From Candidatus Melainabacteria bacterium (GTDB taxonomy: Bacteria; Cyanobacteriota; Vampirovibrionia; Obscuribacterales; Obscuribacteraceae): 64,000 nt of DNA. A program made the translations under genes and the position numbers. Below, one piece after another: positions 54,793 through 62,865 of the stretch. The notes beneath the pieces were generated by a model. It was given only the letters and a program-made list of their open reading frames with translations. It was not told where the DNA came from and did not search any database. The stretch is from assembly GCA_016716405.1 (NCBI GenBank), contig JADJWK010000001.1, forward strand, positions 2,790,001 through 2,854,000. The letters run 5' to 3'. How positions within the stretch are numbered: the stretch's first letter is position 1; each line of letters begins with the position of its first letter.

Positions 54793-55287
54793 ATGCGAAA
54801 GAAAATCGTGGGAGTGATGGGTCCCGGGGAAGGCGCCAGCGAGGAGATCTGCCGTCAGGCATACGAGCTGGGGTGTCTGGTGGGGGATGCCGGTCATGTG
54901 CTCCTCACCGGTGGGCGTCCCAGCGGGGTCATGGAAGCAGCACTAAAGGGAGCCCGGTCCCGTGGCGGTCTCACCCTGGGGATACTTCCCGATGACGACA
55001 GCCGGTCGGCCTCCGAATATGCCGATCTGGTGGTGGTCTCGGGAATGGGCAGCGCGCGCAATAATATCAATGTCCTGACCGGCGATGTCATCGTGGCGGT
55101 GGGTATGGGTGCCGGTACGGCAAGCGAGGTCTGTCTTGCCCTCAAGGCCTCCCGGCAGGTGGTTCTGGTCAAGGCCAGCTCTGTCTCCCGGGCATTTTTC
55201 CAGGAGCTGGCGCCGGGCCGGGTCAGGTTCGCCGGAGACGCCCGGGAGGCTATGGCGGTGGTGGACTCGATACTGGCCGGCGCCTGA
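54793..55287 (+). CDS. SLOG/LOG-related Rossmann protein (TIGR00725 type)
   Basis: 164 residues. N-terminal KIVGVMGPGEGASEE, then LLTGGRPSGVMEAALKGAR and VAVGMGAGTASEVCLAL match the small TIGR00725/LOG-like branch, which is related to nucleotide 5'-phosphoribohydrolases and the SLOG superfamily of nucleotide sensors. The PGGxGTxxE motif of true LOG enzymes appears as G-M-G-A-G-T-A-S-E, so catalysis is not certain. It is the first of a plus-strand group ending with a Ser/Thr kinase. Its stop lies within an 11-base tandem repeat. Confidence 0.82.
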   Translation: MRKKIVGVMGPGEGASEEICRQAYELGCLVGDAGHVLLTGGRPSGVMEAALKGARSRGGLTLGILPDDDSRSASEYADLVVVSGMGSARNNINVLTGDVIVAVGMGAGTASEVCLALKASRQVVLVKASSVSRAFFQELAPGRVRFAGDAREAMAVVDSILAGA

Positions 55288-55328
55288 CCGGCGACCGACC
55301 GGCAACTGACCGGCGACTGACCGGCAAC
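55285..55328 (+). repeat. Four 11-base tandem repeats, YGACCGGCRAC
   Basis: TGACCGGCGAC, CGACCGGCAAC, TGACCGGCGAC and TGACCGGCAAC follow head to tail. The first unit contains the stop codon of the SLOG-family gene. The copies alternate in two positions, suggesting duplication of a 22-base unit. Confidence 0.8.
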
Positions 55329-55366
55329 AGATTTGCCATAACAATAAATGAAGGGTAAATTATCAT

Positions 55367-55816
55367 ATGGCCGTTTATCGAGGTGTCATCGAGGTGTCTT
55401 CGAGACTTCCAGCATCGATTGTTCTTATGACCGCCCTAGCGCTCGTCTCAATGCCGGCAAGCGCCCCGGCGGCGGACTCGGTTTCGATCGATCCGGATAA
55501 GGTCCTGGTGGTGATGGTCTACGACCACCACTGCAAAAAGTCCTGCGATGATATGCGTCCGCGTATCGAGGAGATCAGGCAGAGTTACGGCGATACCATA
55601 GCCGTCCATAGCATCGATGTCTCCAAGGACGTTCTCGATCAGGCCAAGGACAAGGCCAGAAAGCTCGGAATCTCGGGCTTTCTTCCGGCGGTCATCGATT
55701 ATGTGCCCTGTGTCGGGATCTTCACCCGCAAGCGCAAGCTGGTGAAAGAGCTGCCGGTGGCTCGCAAGAAAGAAGTATATGTGAAGCACATAGAGAAAGC
55801 CCTCAATTCGGGATAG
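55367..55816 (+). CDS. Secreted thioredoxin-fold-like protein with CxxxC motif
   Basis: 149 residues. A signal peptide (ASIVLMTALALVSMPASAPA) is cleaved near APAADS. The mature protein starts with a strand VLVVMVYDHHC and the motif CKKSC (C-x3-C rather than the C-x2-C of thioredoxins), then IAVHSIDVSKD and a cis-Pro-like GFLPAVIDYVPC. It may be a periplasmic redox or metal-binding protein; the active site is non-standard. It ends 2 bases before the membrane kinase gene and is surely co-transcribed. Confidence 0.72.
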   Translation: MAVYRGVIEVSSRLPASIVLMTALALVSMPASAPAADSVSIDPDKVLVVMVYDHHCKKSCDDMRPRIEEIRQSYGDTIAVHSIDVSKDVLDQAKDKARKLGISGFLPAVIDYVPCVGIFTRKRKLVKELPVARKKEVYVKHIEKALNSG

Positions 55817-55818
55817 CC

Positions 55819-57762
55819 ATGGCAGAGATGATCGACTCGACCCTTCTCGACCGTTATCGTCTTGGCGCCAGAGTCGTGGCCCTTATCGTGATGGTGCTTG
55901 CGATCCCGATTCTCTGGGGCTGGGGCACCGGCAACTATTCGCTCACTCGTCTGGTTCCCGATTTCGGCGGGAGCCTGCCATTTGCCGGCCAGGTGCACTC
56001 GGCAGATGCCATCTGTTTGATGGCTTGCTCCGTGGGGCTGCTTCTCGTTCTCACCGGCAACACCCTGGCTCGCCGTGCGGGCTATGGGCTTTCGGCGTGC
56101 GTCGGTCTGATTGCCGCTCTGGTTCTCGTCTCTACAATTACGGGCAACGATCTCGAATCCATCAGGCTTTTCGCTCCAGAGCCTTCGGCTCCCGGGATCG
56201 AGTTCCCGACTCCGATGATCCCCGAAGTTGCCTTTACCATCATGCTCATTTCTTTCGCTCTTGCTACTTTCAACTTGCCGGGCAGAGGCAAGCTCTATCC
56301 GGTGCAAGTGCTTGCGATACCGTCCATGGTGGTGCCTCTGCTTATCCTCTTCGGCTCGGGCACCGGCGCCCTGCATCTCTGCGGTCTCGGCGGTTGCTTC
56401 GAGATGTCTCTGGTCTTCGCTCTCATGGCTCTCTCTTTGAGCATAGCGATTCTTCTCGCCCGATCCGATCTCGGCTATGCCGAGCTTTTCACGAGCCGCT
56501 CTCTGGGAGGCAGGATGATCCGGCGGGCCACCCTGCTCATTCTCGCTATCCCGATTCTTCTGACTGTGCGGATTGCCCTGGTCAACACTTATATCGGCAA
56601 ATACCCTGTCCTGGAAGAGCCTATGAGTTGGTGCGTATTCGGTCTCACTCTGTTCATAATGGGTGTGGCGGTGATCGTGTCCGGCGCCAAGAATCTCGAT
56701 CAGGTGGAGTACGAGCGCCGCGAGATTGCCGAGAAGCTCGAGGAGACAGAGCAGGAGCTCTCCCGGAGCCGCACGGATAATCAGGCGGGCACATCGATGG
56801 GTTTGACCGCTTCGCGATTCAAGCGGGTCTGTCTCAATTGCACCAGGGAGTACGACGACGCCACTCATCTCTGTCCCGTGGACGGTACCGAGCTCAGCCG
56901 GATCGTGGATGAGTCCCTTACCGGGACCATATTCGCCGATAAGTACGAGGTCACTACTTTGCTCGGCAAGGGCGGCATGAGCATCGTCTATAAGGCCCGC
57001 CATCGCTACCTGGACAAGGACTTCGCCATCAAGGTCTTGAAGAGCACCGGCGGTGTCACCGGCGATATGCTCCAGCGCTTTCGCCGGGAAGCGAAAGCAA
57101 CCAGCGCTCTCAGTCATGCCGGCATAGTCGGGGTGCACGATTTCGGCCTGGCTCCAGACGGCAGAGCCTATATAGTGATGGACTACGTCGAAGGGGAGAG
57201 TCTGGCTGATTTTCTCAAGCGTCAGAAGCGTCTTGATTTGATTGGTGTGGCGGGGCTCGCCGATTCGGTCTGCTCGGCTCTCGCCTATTCCCATGCACGC
57301 GGTATCGTCCACAGGGATCTCAAGCCGGCCAATATCATGCTGGTTCGGGAGATCGACGGGCGGATGGTGCCCAAGATCGTCGACTTCGGCCTGGCCAAGA
57401 TAATCTCTGAGGATGGGGAGCAGTCGATGAAGCTGACCCAGACCGGTGAGTGTTTCGGAAGCCCGCTTTATATGAGCCCTGAGCAGTGTATGGGCAATCC
57501 CATGGATCATCGCACCGATATCTATGCTCTGGGTTGCATCGTCTACGAATGTCTATCGGGGCGCCCGCCTTTTATCGGCAAAAATGTCCTCGATACCTTC
57601 AGGCTCCATGTCAACGAGCCGCCGCCCGAACTGCCAGCATCGCTGGCGGTGCCCGAGCCGGTGAAAGTCGCTATCTTCCGATCCCTTTCCAAAATGGCCG
57701 CGGATCGGCCCGAGAGCGCTCTCGAGATCCGGAATGCCCTACTGCAATCCGTCAGGTCCTGA
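55819..57762 (+). CDS. Membrane Ser/Thr protein kinase with histidine-kinase-type N-terminal sensor
   Basis: 647 residues. Residues ~18-290 hold about eight membrane helices in an order typical of a sensor module seen in hybrid histidine kinases (including LHLCGLGGCFEMSLVFALMA and LLARSDLGYAELFTSRSLGG). A coiled coil (~295-320) and a small zinc-ribbon (VCLNCTREYDDATHLCPVDG, 337-356) lead to a Hanks-type kinase domain (~375-640): LGKGGMSIVYKARH, catalytic lysine in FAIKVLK, HRDLKPANIM, DFGLAK and the GSPLYMSPEQ activation segment. It would phosphorylate Ser/Thr in the cytoplasm on a membrane signal. It sits between a thiol protein gene and an unknown gene, perhaps partner and target. Confidence 0.92.
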   Translation: MAEMIDSTLLDRYRLGARVVALIVMVLAIPILWGWGTGNYSLTRLVPDFGGSLPFAGQVHSADAICLMACSVGLLLVLTGNTLARRAGYGLSACVGLIAALVLVSTITGNDLESIRLFAPEPSAPGIEFPTPMIPEVAFTIMLISFALATFNLPGRGKLYPVQVLAIPSMVVPLLILFGSGTGALHLCGLGGCFEMSLVFALMALSLSIAILLARSDLGYAELFTSRSLGGRMIRRATLLILAIPILLTVRIALVNTYIGKYPVLEEPMSWCVFGLTLFIMGVAVIVSGAKNLDQVEYERREIAEKLEETEQELSRSRTDNQAGTSMGLTASRFKRVCLNCTREYDDATHLCPVDGTELSRIVDESLTGTIFADKYEVTTLLGKGGMSIVYKARHRYLDKDFAIKVLKSTGGVTGDMLQRFRREAKATSALSHAGIVGVHDFGLAPDGRAYIVMDYVEGESLADFLKRQKRLDLIGVAGLADSVCSALAYSHARGIVHRDLKPANIMLVREIDGRMVPKIVDFGLAKIISEDGEQSMKLTQTGECFGSPLYMSPEQCMGNPMDHRTDIYALGCIVYECLSGRPPFIGKNVLDTFRLHVNEPPPELPASLAVPEPVKVAIFRSLSKMAADRPESALEIRNALLQSVRS

Positions 57763-57778
57763 AACAGGAGGCGAGCAG

Positions 57779-58510
57779 ATTCTCACGCAGATACTTATTA
57801 AAGGACTGTTTGTTCTGGCGCTTACCATAGTGGTCGAACGTTTTTGCGGAGGCGATCCTCTGAAAGTGGTTGGCGTCACCGTCCTCCTCTACTTCCCGGC
57901 GATGTACACCGTCAACGGTGCCCTTTTCTATCTCACCAGGGAGGCGGCGGAGCGCAAACTCGACAGGGGGGAGCTCCCTGGAGCCGAAAAGCTCTTGCGG
58001 CTTGCTCTGACATTCATGACTCCGTTTCACTCGGAAGATACCCGGGCGGTGCTCGAGACCCTGGTGGGCTGCACCCTCAGCGCCAGAGGCCGAACCGCCC
58101 CGGCGGGCTACGAGTTCGAGAGCGCCCTGGATGCGATTGAAGGAACGCGGCAGAGAGCCACGCAGATGCTGGGCAAGGATCCGATCATGCTCGAGAGCGT
58201 GCAGACCAAGGTCGATCAGGCTTTTGCCGGTGCCGAGGCGGTGGCCAGCCTGGAGCTTGCCGACATAATGTCTCGGGACGGAAGGCGATCCCAGGCCGCT
58301 GCCCACTGTCATACAGCTATCAGGTCATTGCAGGAGTATCGGGCCTGCCTGGTGCGCGATATGTCGGTCGAGGAGGTCCAGAATCGCAAGAGCGACCGCG
58401 AGCACCGCTGGGCTCTCCTCCTCGGTTTACCGGCCTCGGAGCGTCTGGCATTGATCGACCGCTGCCTCGCCGACGCCCAGGAGATAGCTGATCATGTCAG
58501 AGAAGTCTGA
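57779..58510 (+). CDS. Membrane-anchored helical protein of unknown function (possible ATT start)
   Basis: About 243 residues. AGGAGG (57766-57771) follows the kinase stop, and 7 bases on is an in-frame ATT (57779), giving ILTQILIKGLFVLALTIVVE as a plausible membrane anchor. The next upstream ATG (57734) lies inside the kinase gene without a ribosome-binding site. Two hydrophobic stretches (~5-20, ~30-45) are followed by a long helical soluble part with TPR-like features (LDRGELPGAEKLLRLALTFM, SQAAAHCHTAIRSLQ). No family recognised. It is the last gene of the kinase group and may act with the kinase. Confidence 0.68.
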   Translation: MLTQILIKGLFVLALTIVVERFCGGDPLKVVGVTVLLYFPAMYTVNGALFYLTREAAERKLDRGELPGAEKLLRLALTFMTPFHSEDTRAVLETLVGCTLSARGRTAPAGYEFESALDAIEGTRQRATQMLGKDPIMLESVQTKVDQAFAGAEAVASLELADIMSRDGRRSQAAAHCHTAIRSLQEYRACLVRDMSVEEVQNRKSDREHRWALLLGLPASERLALIDRCLADAQEIADHVREV

Positions 58511-58742
58511 GCCCCCCCGGGGAATCTGACGCCGGCTGAATTCTCTTACATGCTATCCGAACAGAGTAGTTGTTCTTTGCCCCTGGCAGGGTAGGAAGAA
58601 GATGTCAGGACTCGCAGAATGAATGGTACTACGGAAGGGGTCACCTCAAAGTAGTAAACGTTTATCCGGATTAGTCCCGGGCGCAGGATCCTTAGGTCCT
58701 GCCAACCTTCTCCCCATCCGGGTGATTGTTGTCGAAGTCAGA
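58511..58742. other. Intergenic gap between convergent genes
   Basis: 232 bases between the end of the helical-protein gene and the end of higA. No tRNA, clear terminator or coding frame was seen; a CAGGATCC...GTCCTG imperfect inverted repeat near 58684-58702 is the only structure. Confidence 0.4.
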
Positions 58743-59057
58743 TCAAACAAACTCCACCCGGACAGTCTTTCCAAGAGCATCAGCGATCCTTCGAAGCATA
58801 TTCATCGAGTGCCCCTCGTAGTCACTGTCCTCCAGCCGAGAGATGGCCGACTTGGTAGTTCCCACAAGGTTAGCCAGCTCTTCTTGAGTAAGCCCAGCCT
58901 TCATACGAGCATCATAAATGCTTTGAGCCACATCCATGCGATTGCGCTCATCAGCTATGTATTTCTCTTTAGCAGCATCGCCTTTAACAAACCGGCCTCT
59001 CAAAAGCTCGACACCAGTCGCTTCTCTCTTGCCTGTCTTAGCCGCTCTCTTACTCAT
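58743..59057 (-). CDS. higA: HigA-type XRE antitoxin
   Basis: 104 residues. The C-terminal half is a Cro/C1-type helix-turn-helix: MKAGLTQEELANLVGTTKSA, then ISRLEDSDYEGHSMNMLRRI, ending with LGKTVRVEFV, the usual HigA antitoxin layout. The basic N-terminus (~45 residues) may contact the toxin. It lies 8 bases after the toxin gene, in the toxin-first order typical of higBA. It would neutralise HigB and repress the operon through the palindrome upstream. Confidence 0.88.
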   Translation of the reverse strand: MSKRAAKTGKREATGVELLRGRFVKGDAAKEKYIADERNRMDVAQSIYDARMKAGLTQEELANLVGTTKSAISRLEDSDYEGHSMNMLRRIADALGKTVRVEFV

Positions 59058-59065
59058 GACTGCCT

Positions 59066-59413
59066 CTAATTGCTGTGTTTACCGGGATCCTTCTCGAACT
59101 TCTTCTTTCTCGCCTCAGCCAATTCGATGTCTTTCTTCGGCACCTTATCCAGCTTCGTAAACCCGTGACTGATCACAACAACGTCTTTGCCGGAGAAGAA
59201 ATAGAGGAACCGGTATTGGATCGTATTGACCCTGAATCGAAGCTCATAAATCCCCTTGTCCAGATAATCGGCATGGGGCCTTCTAAGCTCGTTTCCCTTC
59301 TCCTCAAGCAACTCGAACCTAAGCCGGATCTTGTCTTCTTGAGCCTCGAGAAAGTCGAGAGCCGGCACGCTGCCATCGTCATCTCGATATAGGACAAGCT
59401 TCACTGCCGGCAT
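59066..59413 (-). CDS. higB: HigB/Gp49-type toxin (RelE superfamily)
   Basis: 115 residues of the phage-derived Gp49-like/HigB group, which cleave mRNA at the ribosome. Typical features are ALDFLEAQEDKIRLRFELLEE, PHADYLDKGIYELRFRV, YRFLYFFSGKDVVVISHGF and a basic C-terminal helix (KVPKKDIELAEARKKKF). Length is normal. It is directly upstream of the HTH antitoxin gene and just downstream of a 22-base palindrome, so it is probably autoregulated. Confidence 0.88.
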   Translation of the reverse strand: MPAVKLVLYRDDDGSVPALDFLEAQEDKIRLRFELLEEKGNELRRPHADYLDKGIYELRFRVNTIQYRFLYFFSGKDVVVISHGFTKLDKVPKKDIELAEARKKKFEKDPGKHSN

Positions 59414-59428
59414 AAATACCTTACCACA

Positions 59429-59450
59429 AGGTTCACAAATTTGCGAACCT
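59429..59450. promoter_or_regulatory. Palindromic operator upstream of higBA
   Basis: A 22-base near-perfect palindrome, AGGTTC-A-CAAATTTG-C-GAACCT, lies 16-37 bases before the higB start. Only the A/C pair is unmatched. Its place at the -35/-10 region of the minus-strand operon suits binding by a dimeric HigA. Confidence 0.62.
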
Positions 59451-59767
59451 CCCCGGATTAAAATTCCTCCGGCTCGGCCAGTCAGCTAGAATAATCGCCC
59501 AGGATTCAGCAGTAATCAATACTTGGCAGACACCCCCATACCTGACGGACAACTATGTACTTCCCGTCCCTTTCAAGCTCCCCTATTATCAGGACGAAAA
59601 TCGAAGCCCGCTTCGAGACAGACTCAATAGACCCCGAGATCTTTGCCGACACCTGCCAGAAAAAGTACCCCCAGAGACACCTGAGAGCTCACACAAGCGT
59701 CTTTGCAGGACAAGACATGGCGGTAAGCTTGACGGCTGCCTGCTCACCTTCCCTCTAAAACTGCGAT
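59451..59767. other. Intergenic region, no convincing gene
   Basis: 317 bases upstream of higBA and downstream of the DUF3592 gene. A 67-codon plus-strand frame (59555-59758) has no ribosome-binding site or recognisable similarity and is not called. The region is likely a leader plus flanking sequence from toxin-antitoxin insertion. Confidence 0.45.
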
Positions 59768-60295
59768 TTATTCATCCTCCGGACTCCGGACGGGTGCGAC
59801 TCTGATCCGCGTCAGCTTGTATGAGATTATCGATAGAACCGCAGCAGTGCATAGCAAGATATAGGGCATCATGGCAAGCGGCCGGGCCAGTTGTGATTTG
59901 GATGGCTCAGCGGGATTGTAGGCTATCTGGACTGGCTTGTCTTTCTGGTATTCTTCGAGCTGTTTTTTCTCCAGGACCTGAGCGTCCCTGTTGTGCATCG
60001 CAATTCCTGAGCCTTCGAATTTCTTGCCTTGAAGCTCGTACGCATAATCGACTCTGAGCGCGGAGAGAAGCTCTTTCTCGTTGGCGGGGGGCACTATTCT
60101 GGAGCTGGTAATGCGGGCCTCTGCTCGGGGCCATGTCGATTGCTCCAGGGTCTGGGCGAAGATTATCAGAACCAGGACTATCACCGGGATGAGCAAGAAT
60201 CCTACTATCTTGAGGCCGAGGCGATCTTCCTGCCGCTCTCGCTCCTGGTCACGCTGGTGCTGTTGTTTGAGCGCTCTTATCAACCAGTTAATCAT
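59768..60295 (-). CDS. DUF3592-like membrane protein
   Basis: 175 residues with a membrane helix at ~27-48 (LKIVGFLLIPVIVLVLIIFA) and another at ~143-160 (MMPYILLCTAAVLSIIS). Between them is a periplasmic beta-rich segment with WPRAEARITSSRIVP, YAYELQGKKFEGSGIA and PVQIAYNPAEPSKSQL, the DUF3592 pattern. Function unknown. The start lies inside the end of the WG-repeat gene (8-base overlap), so the two are one unit. Confidence 0.8.
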   Translation of the reverse strand: MINWLIRALKQQHQRDQERERQEDRLGLKIVGFLLIPVIVLVLIIFAQTLEQSTWPRAEARITSSRIVPPANEKELLSALRVDYAYELQGKKFEGSGIAMHNRDAQVLEKKQLEEYQKDKPVQIAYNPAEPSKSQLARPLAMMPYILLCTAAVLSIISYKLTRIRVAPVRSPEDE

Positions 60296-61367
60296 TGGGC
60301 GATCCTTTGTATGCCGTCAGCCTTGCTCTCGAGCGATTGTTCTCTTTGAGGACTCGTATGAAGTAGTCGCTCGAGACCCGGACGTCAGTGTTTGCCTTTT
60401 GCCGAATTTCCCCCAGAGAGACCGGCCTGGCCACGAACGCCCCACTCGTGTCGATGATACCCCAGACGTCTCTTCCAGAAACCGCGACCGGTGCCAATCC
60501 TGCGTGAAATCCATCGGCATCGACAAACCTGGGATCGATCACCATCTTACCTTCCGAATCGATGAAGCCGAAGAGCCCGCTCGGTCTCGGTCTGACTGCG
60601 GCCAGGCCGCCGGCAAAGGAGCGCGCCTCCAGATACTGTGCCGGTATCACGATTCGGCGTCTATTATCGAGATAGCCATAGAGCTTGTTCTCGCGAAAGA
60701 CTCCTCGGCCCTCCTTTAGTGAGCCAACCTGCTGCAGGCGTGGCTTGAGGCAGGGTGCTCCGGACGAGTCGAAATAGACACTCTTGTTCCACACCAGTGT
60801 TCCTATGAAGACAAAATAAACTGCGTTGAGGCTGACGAACAGGCCTCGAATGGGCAGGGTTTGCTGAGCCCAGAGATTGCGTGCCATTCCGCAGACGGAG
60901 AAAATACTGAAAAGACCAAGCATAGCAAACAACCCGCCGATACCCCACAGGACGCTGACGACGATTCCCTGATCGAAGCGGTTGAGCCAGAGCTTGAGGG
61001 TCGCCAGCAAGAAAAGATAGCCGCCGATCAAGAACAGCCTGCCTTTTCGAGGCAACCAGAAAATCAATCTCTCGTACAAGCGGGGCGTCTTTGAGATTGA
61101 CAGGCTCTTGTCCAGAAGCACTGCAAAGATCCAGAGCAGAGCGAGACAGAGCACAAAGAAACCGAAAACGATCAAAAAGAATGCCCCGGCACCGAGCAGT
61201 AGCACGACTACAACAGACACTGCCGTCGATGCCAGAGCGATGATCGGTACAGTCAATTTTGCCGGAGGGTTGGCCCGGGGCAGGAAGAAAGCATTTACAA
61301 CAAACAGCACCAGTAGACTGCCGATGCCTGTTAATTCTAATAGCCTTTCGGTATCCCCGGAACTCAT
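60288..61367 (-). CDS. Multi-pass membrane protein with C-terminal WG repeats
   Basis: 359 residues. Residues ~10-195 hold about six membrane helices. The outer part (~220-320) has three WG-type repeats: LYGYLDNRRRIVIPAQYLEA, LFGFIDSEGKMVIDPRFVDA and VWGIIDTSGAFV, each of the form (Y/W/F)-G-(Y/F/I)-(L/I)-D. WG repeats occur in many surface and periplasmic proteins, role uncertain. It precedes the DUF3592 gene with an overlap. Confidence 0.78.
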   Translation of the reverse strand: MSSGDTERLLELTGIGSLLVLFVVNAFFLPRANPPAKLTVPIIALASTAVSVVVVLLLGAGAFFLIVFGFFVLCLALLWIFAVLLDKSLSISKTPRLYERLIFWLPRKGRLFLIGGYLFLLATLKLWLNRFDQGIVVSVLWGIGGLFAMLGLFSIFSVCGMARNLWAQQTLPIRGLFVSLNAVYFVFIGTLVWNKSVYFDSSGAPCLKPRLQQVGSLKEGRGVFRENKLYGYLDNRRRIVIPAQYLEARSFAGGLAAVRPRPSGLFGFIDSEGKMVIDPRFVDADGFHAGLAPVAVSGRDVWGIIDTSGAFVARPVSLGEIRQKANTDVRVSSDYFIRVLKENNRSRARLTAYKGSPND

Positions 61368-61385
61368 AGCACCTCCAGGCGAAAG

Positions 61386-61829
61386 TCAGGTATCGAACTC
61401 GGAGTCTGGAGGGGGAGTTTTGCTGGTGCGCCTGTACGAGCCGTTGGGATTGACATTCAGTCCGCCGAACTTCTCAGGGGGAGCGCAATTGACCGAGCAG
61501 AGCTCGGGTCTGGTGCAATCAAAAGTGAGCACGTAGTCTTCGCTCTTATAACTTCCTTTTCCGCCGGCCAGACTCACCTCGCCTGAGTCCTCGCCGACGT
61601 TGACCTGTCCAGGATTGGCTCCGGTCCAGGAGACGTTGAGAAGAAATTTGTATTTGTCGCTGGATAATCGCTTGAGAAGCAGGATTCCATCGCAAGCTCC
61701 TCGCTTCAGCTTATAGGTGCCACTTAGGTTAGCGCCGGCCTTTGCTGTCGAGCCCCTGGCGCCAGCATGGGAGCAAGAGAACACTAGAACCACCAGTGCC
61801 ATCAACACCAATCTATAACAGAGGTCCAT
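61386..61829 (-). CDS. Small exported protein (possible lipoprotein) of unknown function
   Basis: 147 residues from ATG 61829, chosen because AGGAGA lies ~6 bases upstream and a signal peptide starts there (YRLVLMALVVLVFSC). VFSC could be a lipobox; otherwise cleavage after AGA. The mature part has strands GTYKLKRGACDGILLLKRL, FLLNVSWTGANPGQVNVGED and three cysteines at TRPELCSVNC. No family recognised. It is 18 bases before the WG-repeat gene on the same strand. Confidence 0.65.
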   Translation of the reverse strand: MDLCYRLVLMALVVLVFSCSHAGARGSTAKAGANLSGTYKLKRGACDGILLLKRLSSDKYKFLLNVSWTGANPGQVNVGEDSGEVSLAGGKGSYKSEDYVLTFDCTRPELCSVNCAPPEKFGGLNVNPNGSYRRTSKTPPPDSEFDT

Positions 61830-61923
61830 AAGGGTCTCCTTGTGAAGAAGCCTACCCGCGATCAAGTTGCTTTGCTTCCTTGATCGCGGGTTGCTCGACA
61901 ACGATCTCGGTCGATCCGGGAGC

Positions 61924-62523
61924 CTACTTTCTCGGCTCGACTAGCACGCTCAGTTTGTACTCGCCTTCGGTCAATCCTTCTGCGCCGGCGACACCGATGA
62001 GGATGCTGTATGGCTGATCCAGAGAGATGAAGTCAATCTTGCGGATTCCGTCATCAGCATTTTTCTTGGTCTTCTTGCCACCGACTTTTGCATACTTCGG
62101 ATAGCTTGCCTCTGCCGAGATGACCGACTCCACATTCGGTGGCACGGGCTGAGAGCCGCCGGCCTCCTGCCTGAGTGCGTAAAGATTGATCAGCTTGGAC
62201 TTGTCGACCGGCGTCAACTGGATTTTCATCGATTTCTGCGCAGGCATCGATATCCGATAGAAGACATGATTGCCGTCGAACATCTCGAAGCGAGTTGCTG
62301 GAAAACAGGCAACATTACTCTTCTCTGCCCAGTCGAGCGCTATTTTCTTGCCGCTCTTCAGATTGCCCGAGACCTCGGCGGCCTTGTCGCCACTGACGGT
62401 GATGGAGTTGACGGCTCCTGCGGAGCTCGAGTTCCCCTTCGCTTTCTCCTCGTCTTCAGCAAGAGCGGGGGTTGCCAGTACAGCCGAGAAAGCCAACGAA
62501 AGAATCAACGTAGATCTAATCAT
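61924..62523 (-). CDS. Secreted protein of unknown function
   Basis: 199 residues from ATG 62523 (a TTG two codons earlier is less likely). The signal peptide IRSTLILSLAFSAVLATPAL is cleaved after ALA. A low-complexity acidic/Ser segment (~25-40) precedes a beta-rich domain (NHVFYRISMPAQKSMKIQL, YSILIGVAGAEGLTEGEYKL), reminiscent of periplasmic pre-peptidase or jelly-roll modules, with a basic GGKKTKKNA loop. No family recognised. It is first of a minus-strand group down to 59768. Confidence 0.65.
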   Translation of the reverse strand: MIRSTLILSLAFSAVLATPALAEDEEKAKGNSSSAGAVNSITVSGDKAAEVSGNLKSGKKIALDWAEKSNVACFPATRFEMFDGNHVFYRISMPAQKSMKIQLTPVDKSKLINLYALRQEAGGSQPVPPNVESVISAEASYPKYAKVGGKKTKKNADDGIRKIDFISLDQPYSILIGVAGAEGLTEGEYKLSVLVEPRK

Positions 62524-62865
62524 TCTCAAATTTCCTTGATTATTGACGACTACAGCGGTCGGGATTGCCAGTCAGCATCCGTCCTGTCCGAGCAAGATAT
62601 CAGCAACGCTGATTTCCCGAAATTCTCGGATTGTCCATAATACAACTAATCGGGCTTGCAAATGTAAATTTTGCAGTGCTGGCGCTGGTCTGATGAGCCG
62701 ATTGGATCGCGGTGCGATCCGGGAGCGCCCGCAATAGGGCTGGATTCGGTGTCAAGGGTTGAAAGAAGCAACGGCCGAATCTTAATCCAGACAAGGGTAT
62801 AGAGTTGGTAGACGCATTCGCATCCGCTCGGTACAATATGTGCTCGTTTCTCGGGAGGTTGGCAA
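62524..62865. other. Divergent intergenic region with a strong hairpin
   Basis: 342 bases between two divergent secreted-protein genes. It holds the hairpin GGATCGC-GGT-GCGATCC (62704-62720) and a promoter for the plus-strand gene; no tRNA or coding frame was found. TTGCAAATG...ATTTTGCA at ~62656-62675 is a second weak inverted repeat. Confidence 0.5.
62809..62837 (+). promoter_or_regulatory. Putative promoter of the tandem Ig-like protein gene
   Basis: TAGACG (62809-62814) and TACAAT (62832-62837) are 17 bases apart; the GGGAGG ribosome-binding site follows at 62853 and ATG at 62866. Confidence 0.45.

Noticed and set aside
54894..55344. Minus-strand frames over the SLOG-family gene
   Set aside because: Shadow frames; the plus-strand protein has conserved nucleotide-binding motifs.
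59555..59758. 67-codon plus-strand frame
   Set aside because: No ribosome-binding site, no homology pattern, composition unlike neighbours; not enough to call.
62795..62840. tRNA-like D-arm string GAGTTGGTAGACGC
   Set aside because: No acceptor stem, anticodon arm or GTTCRA loop follows; the place is better explained as a promoter.
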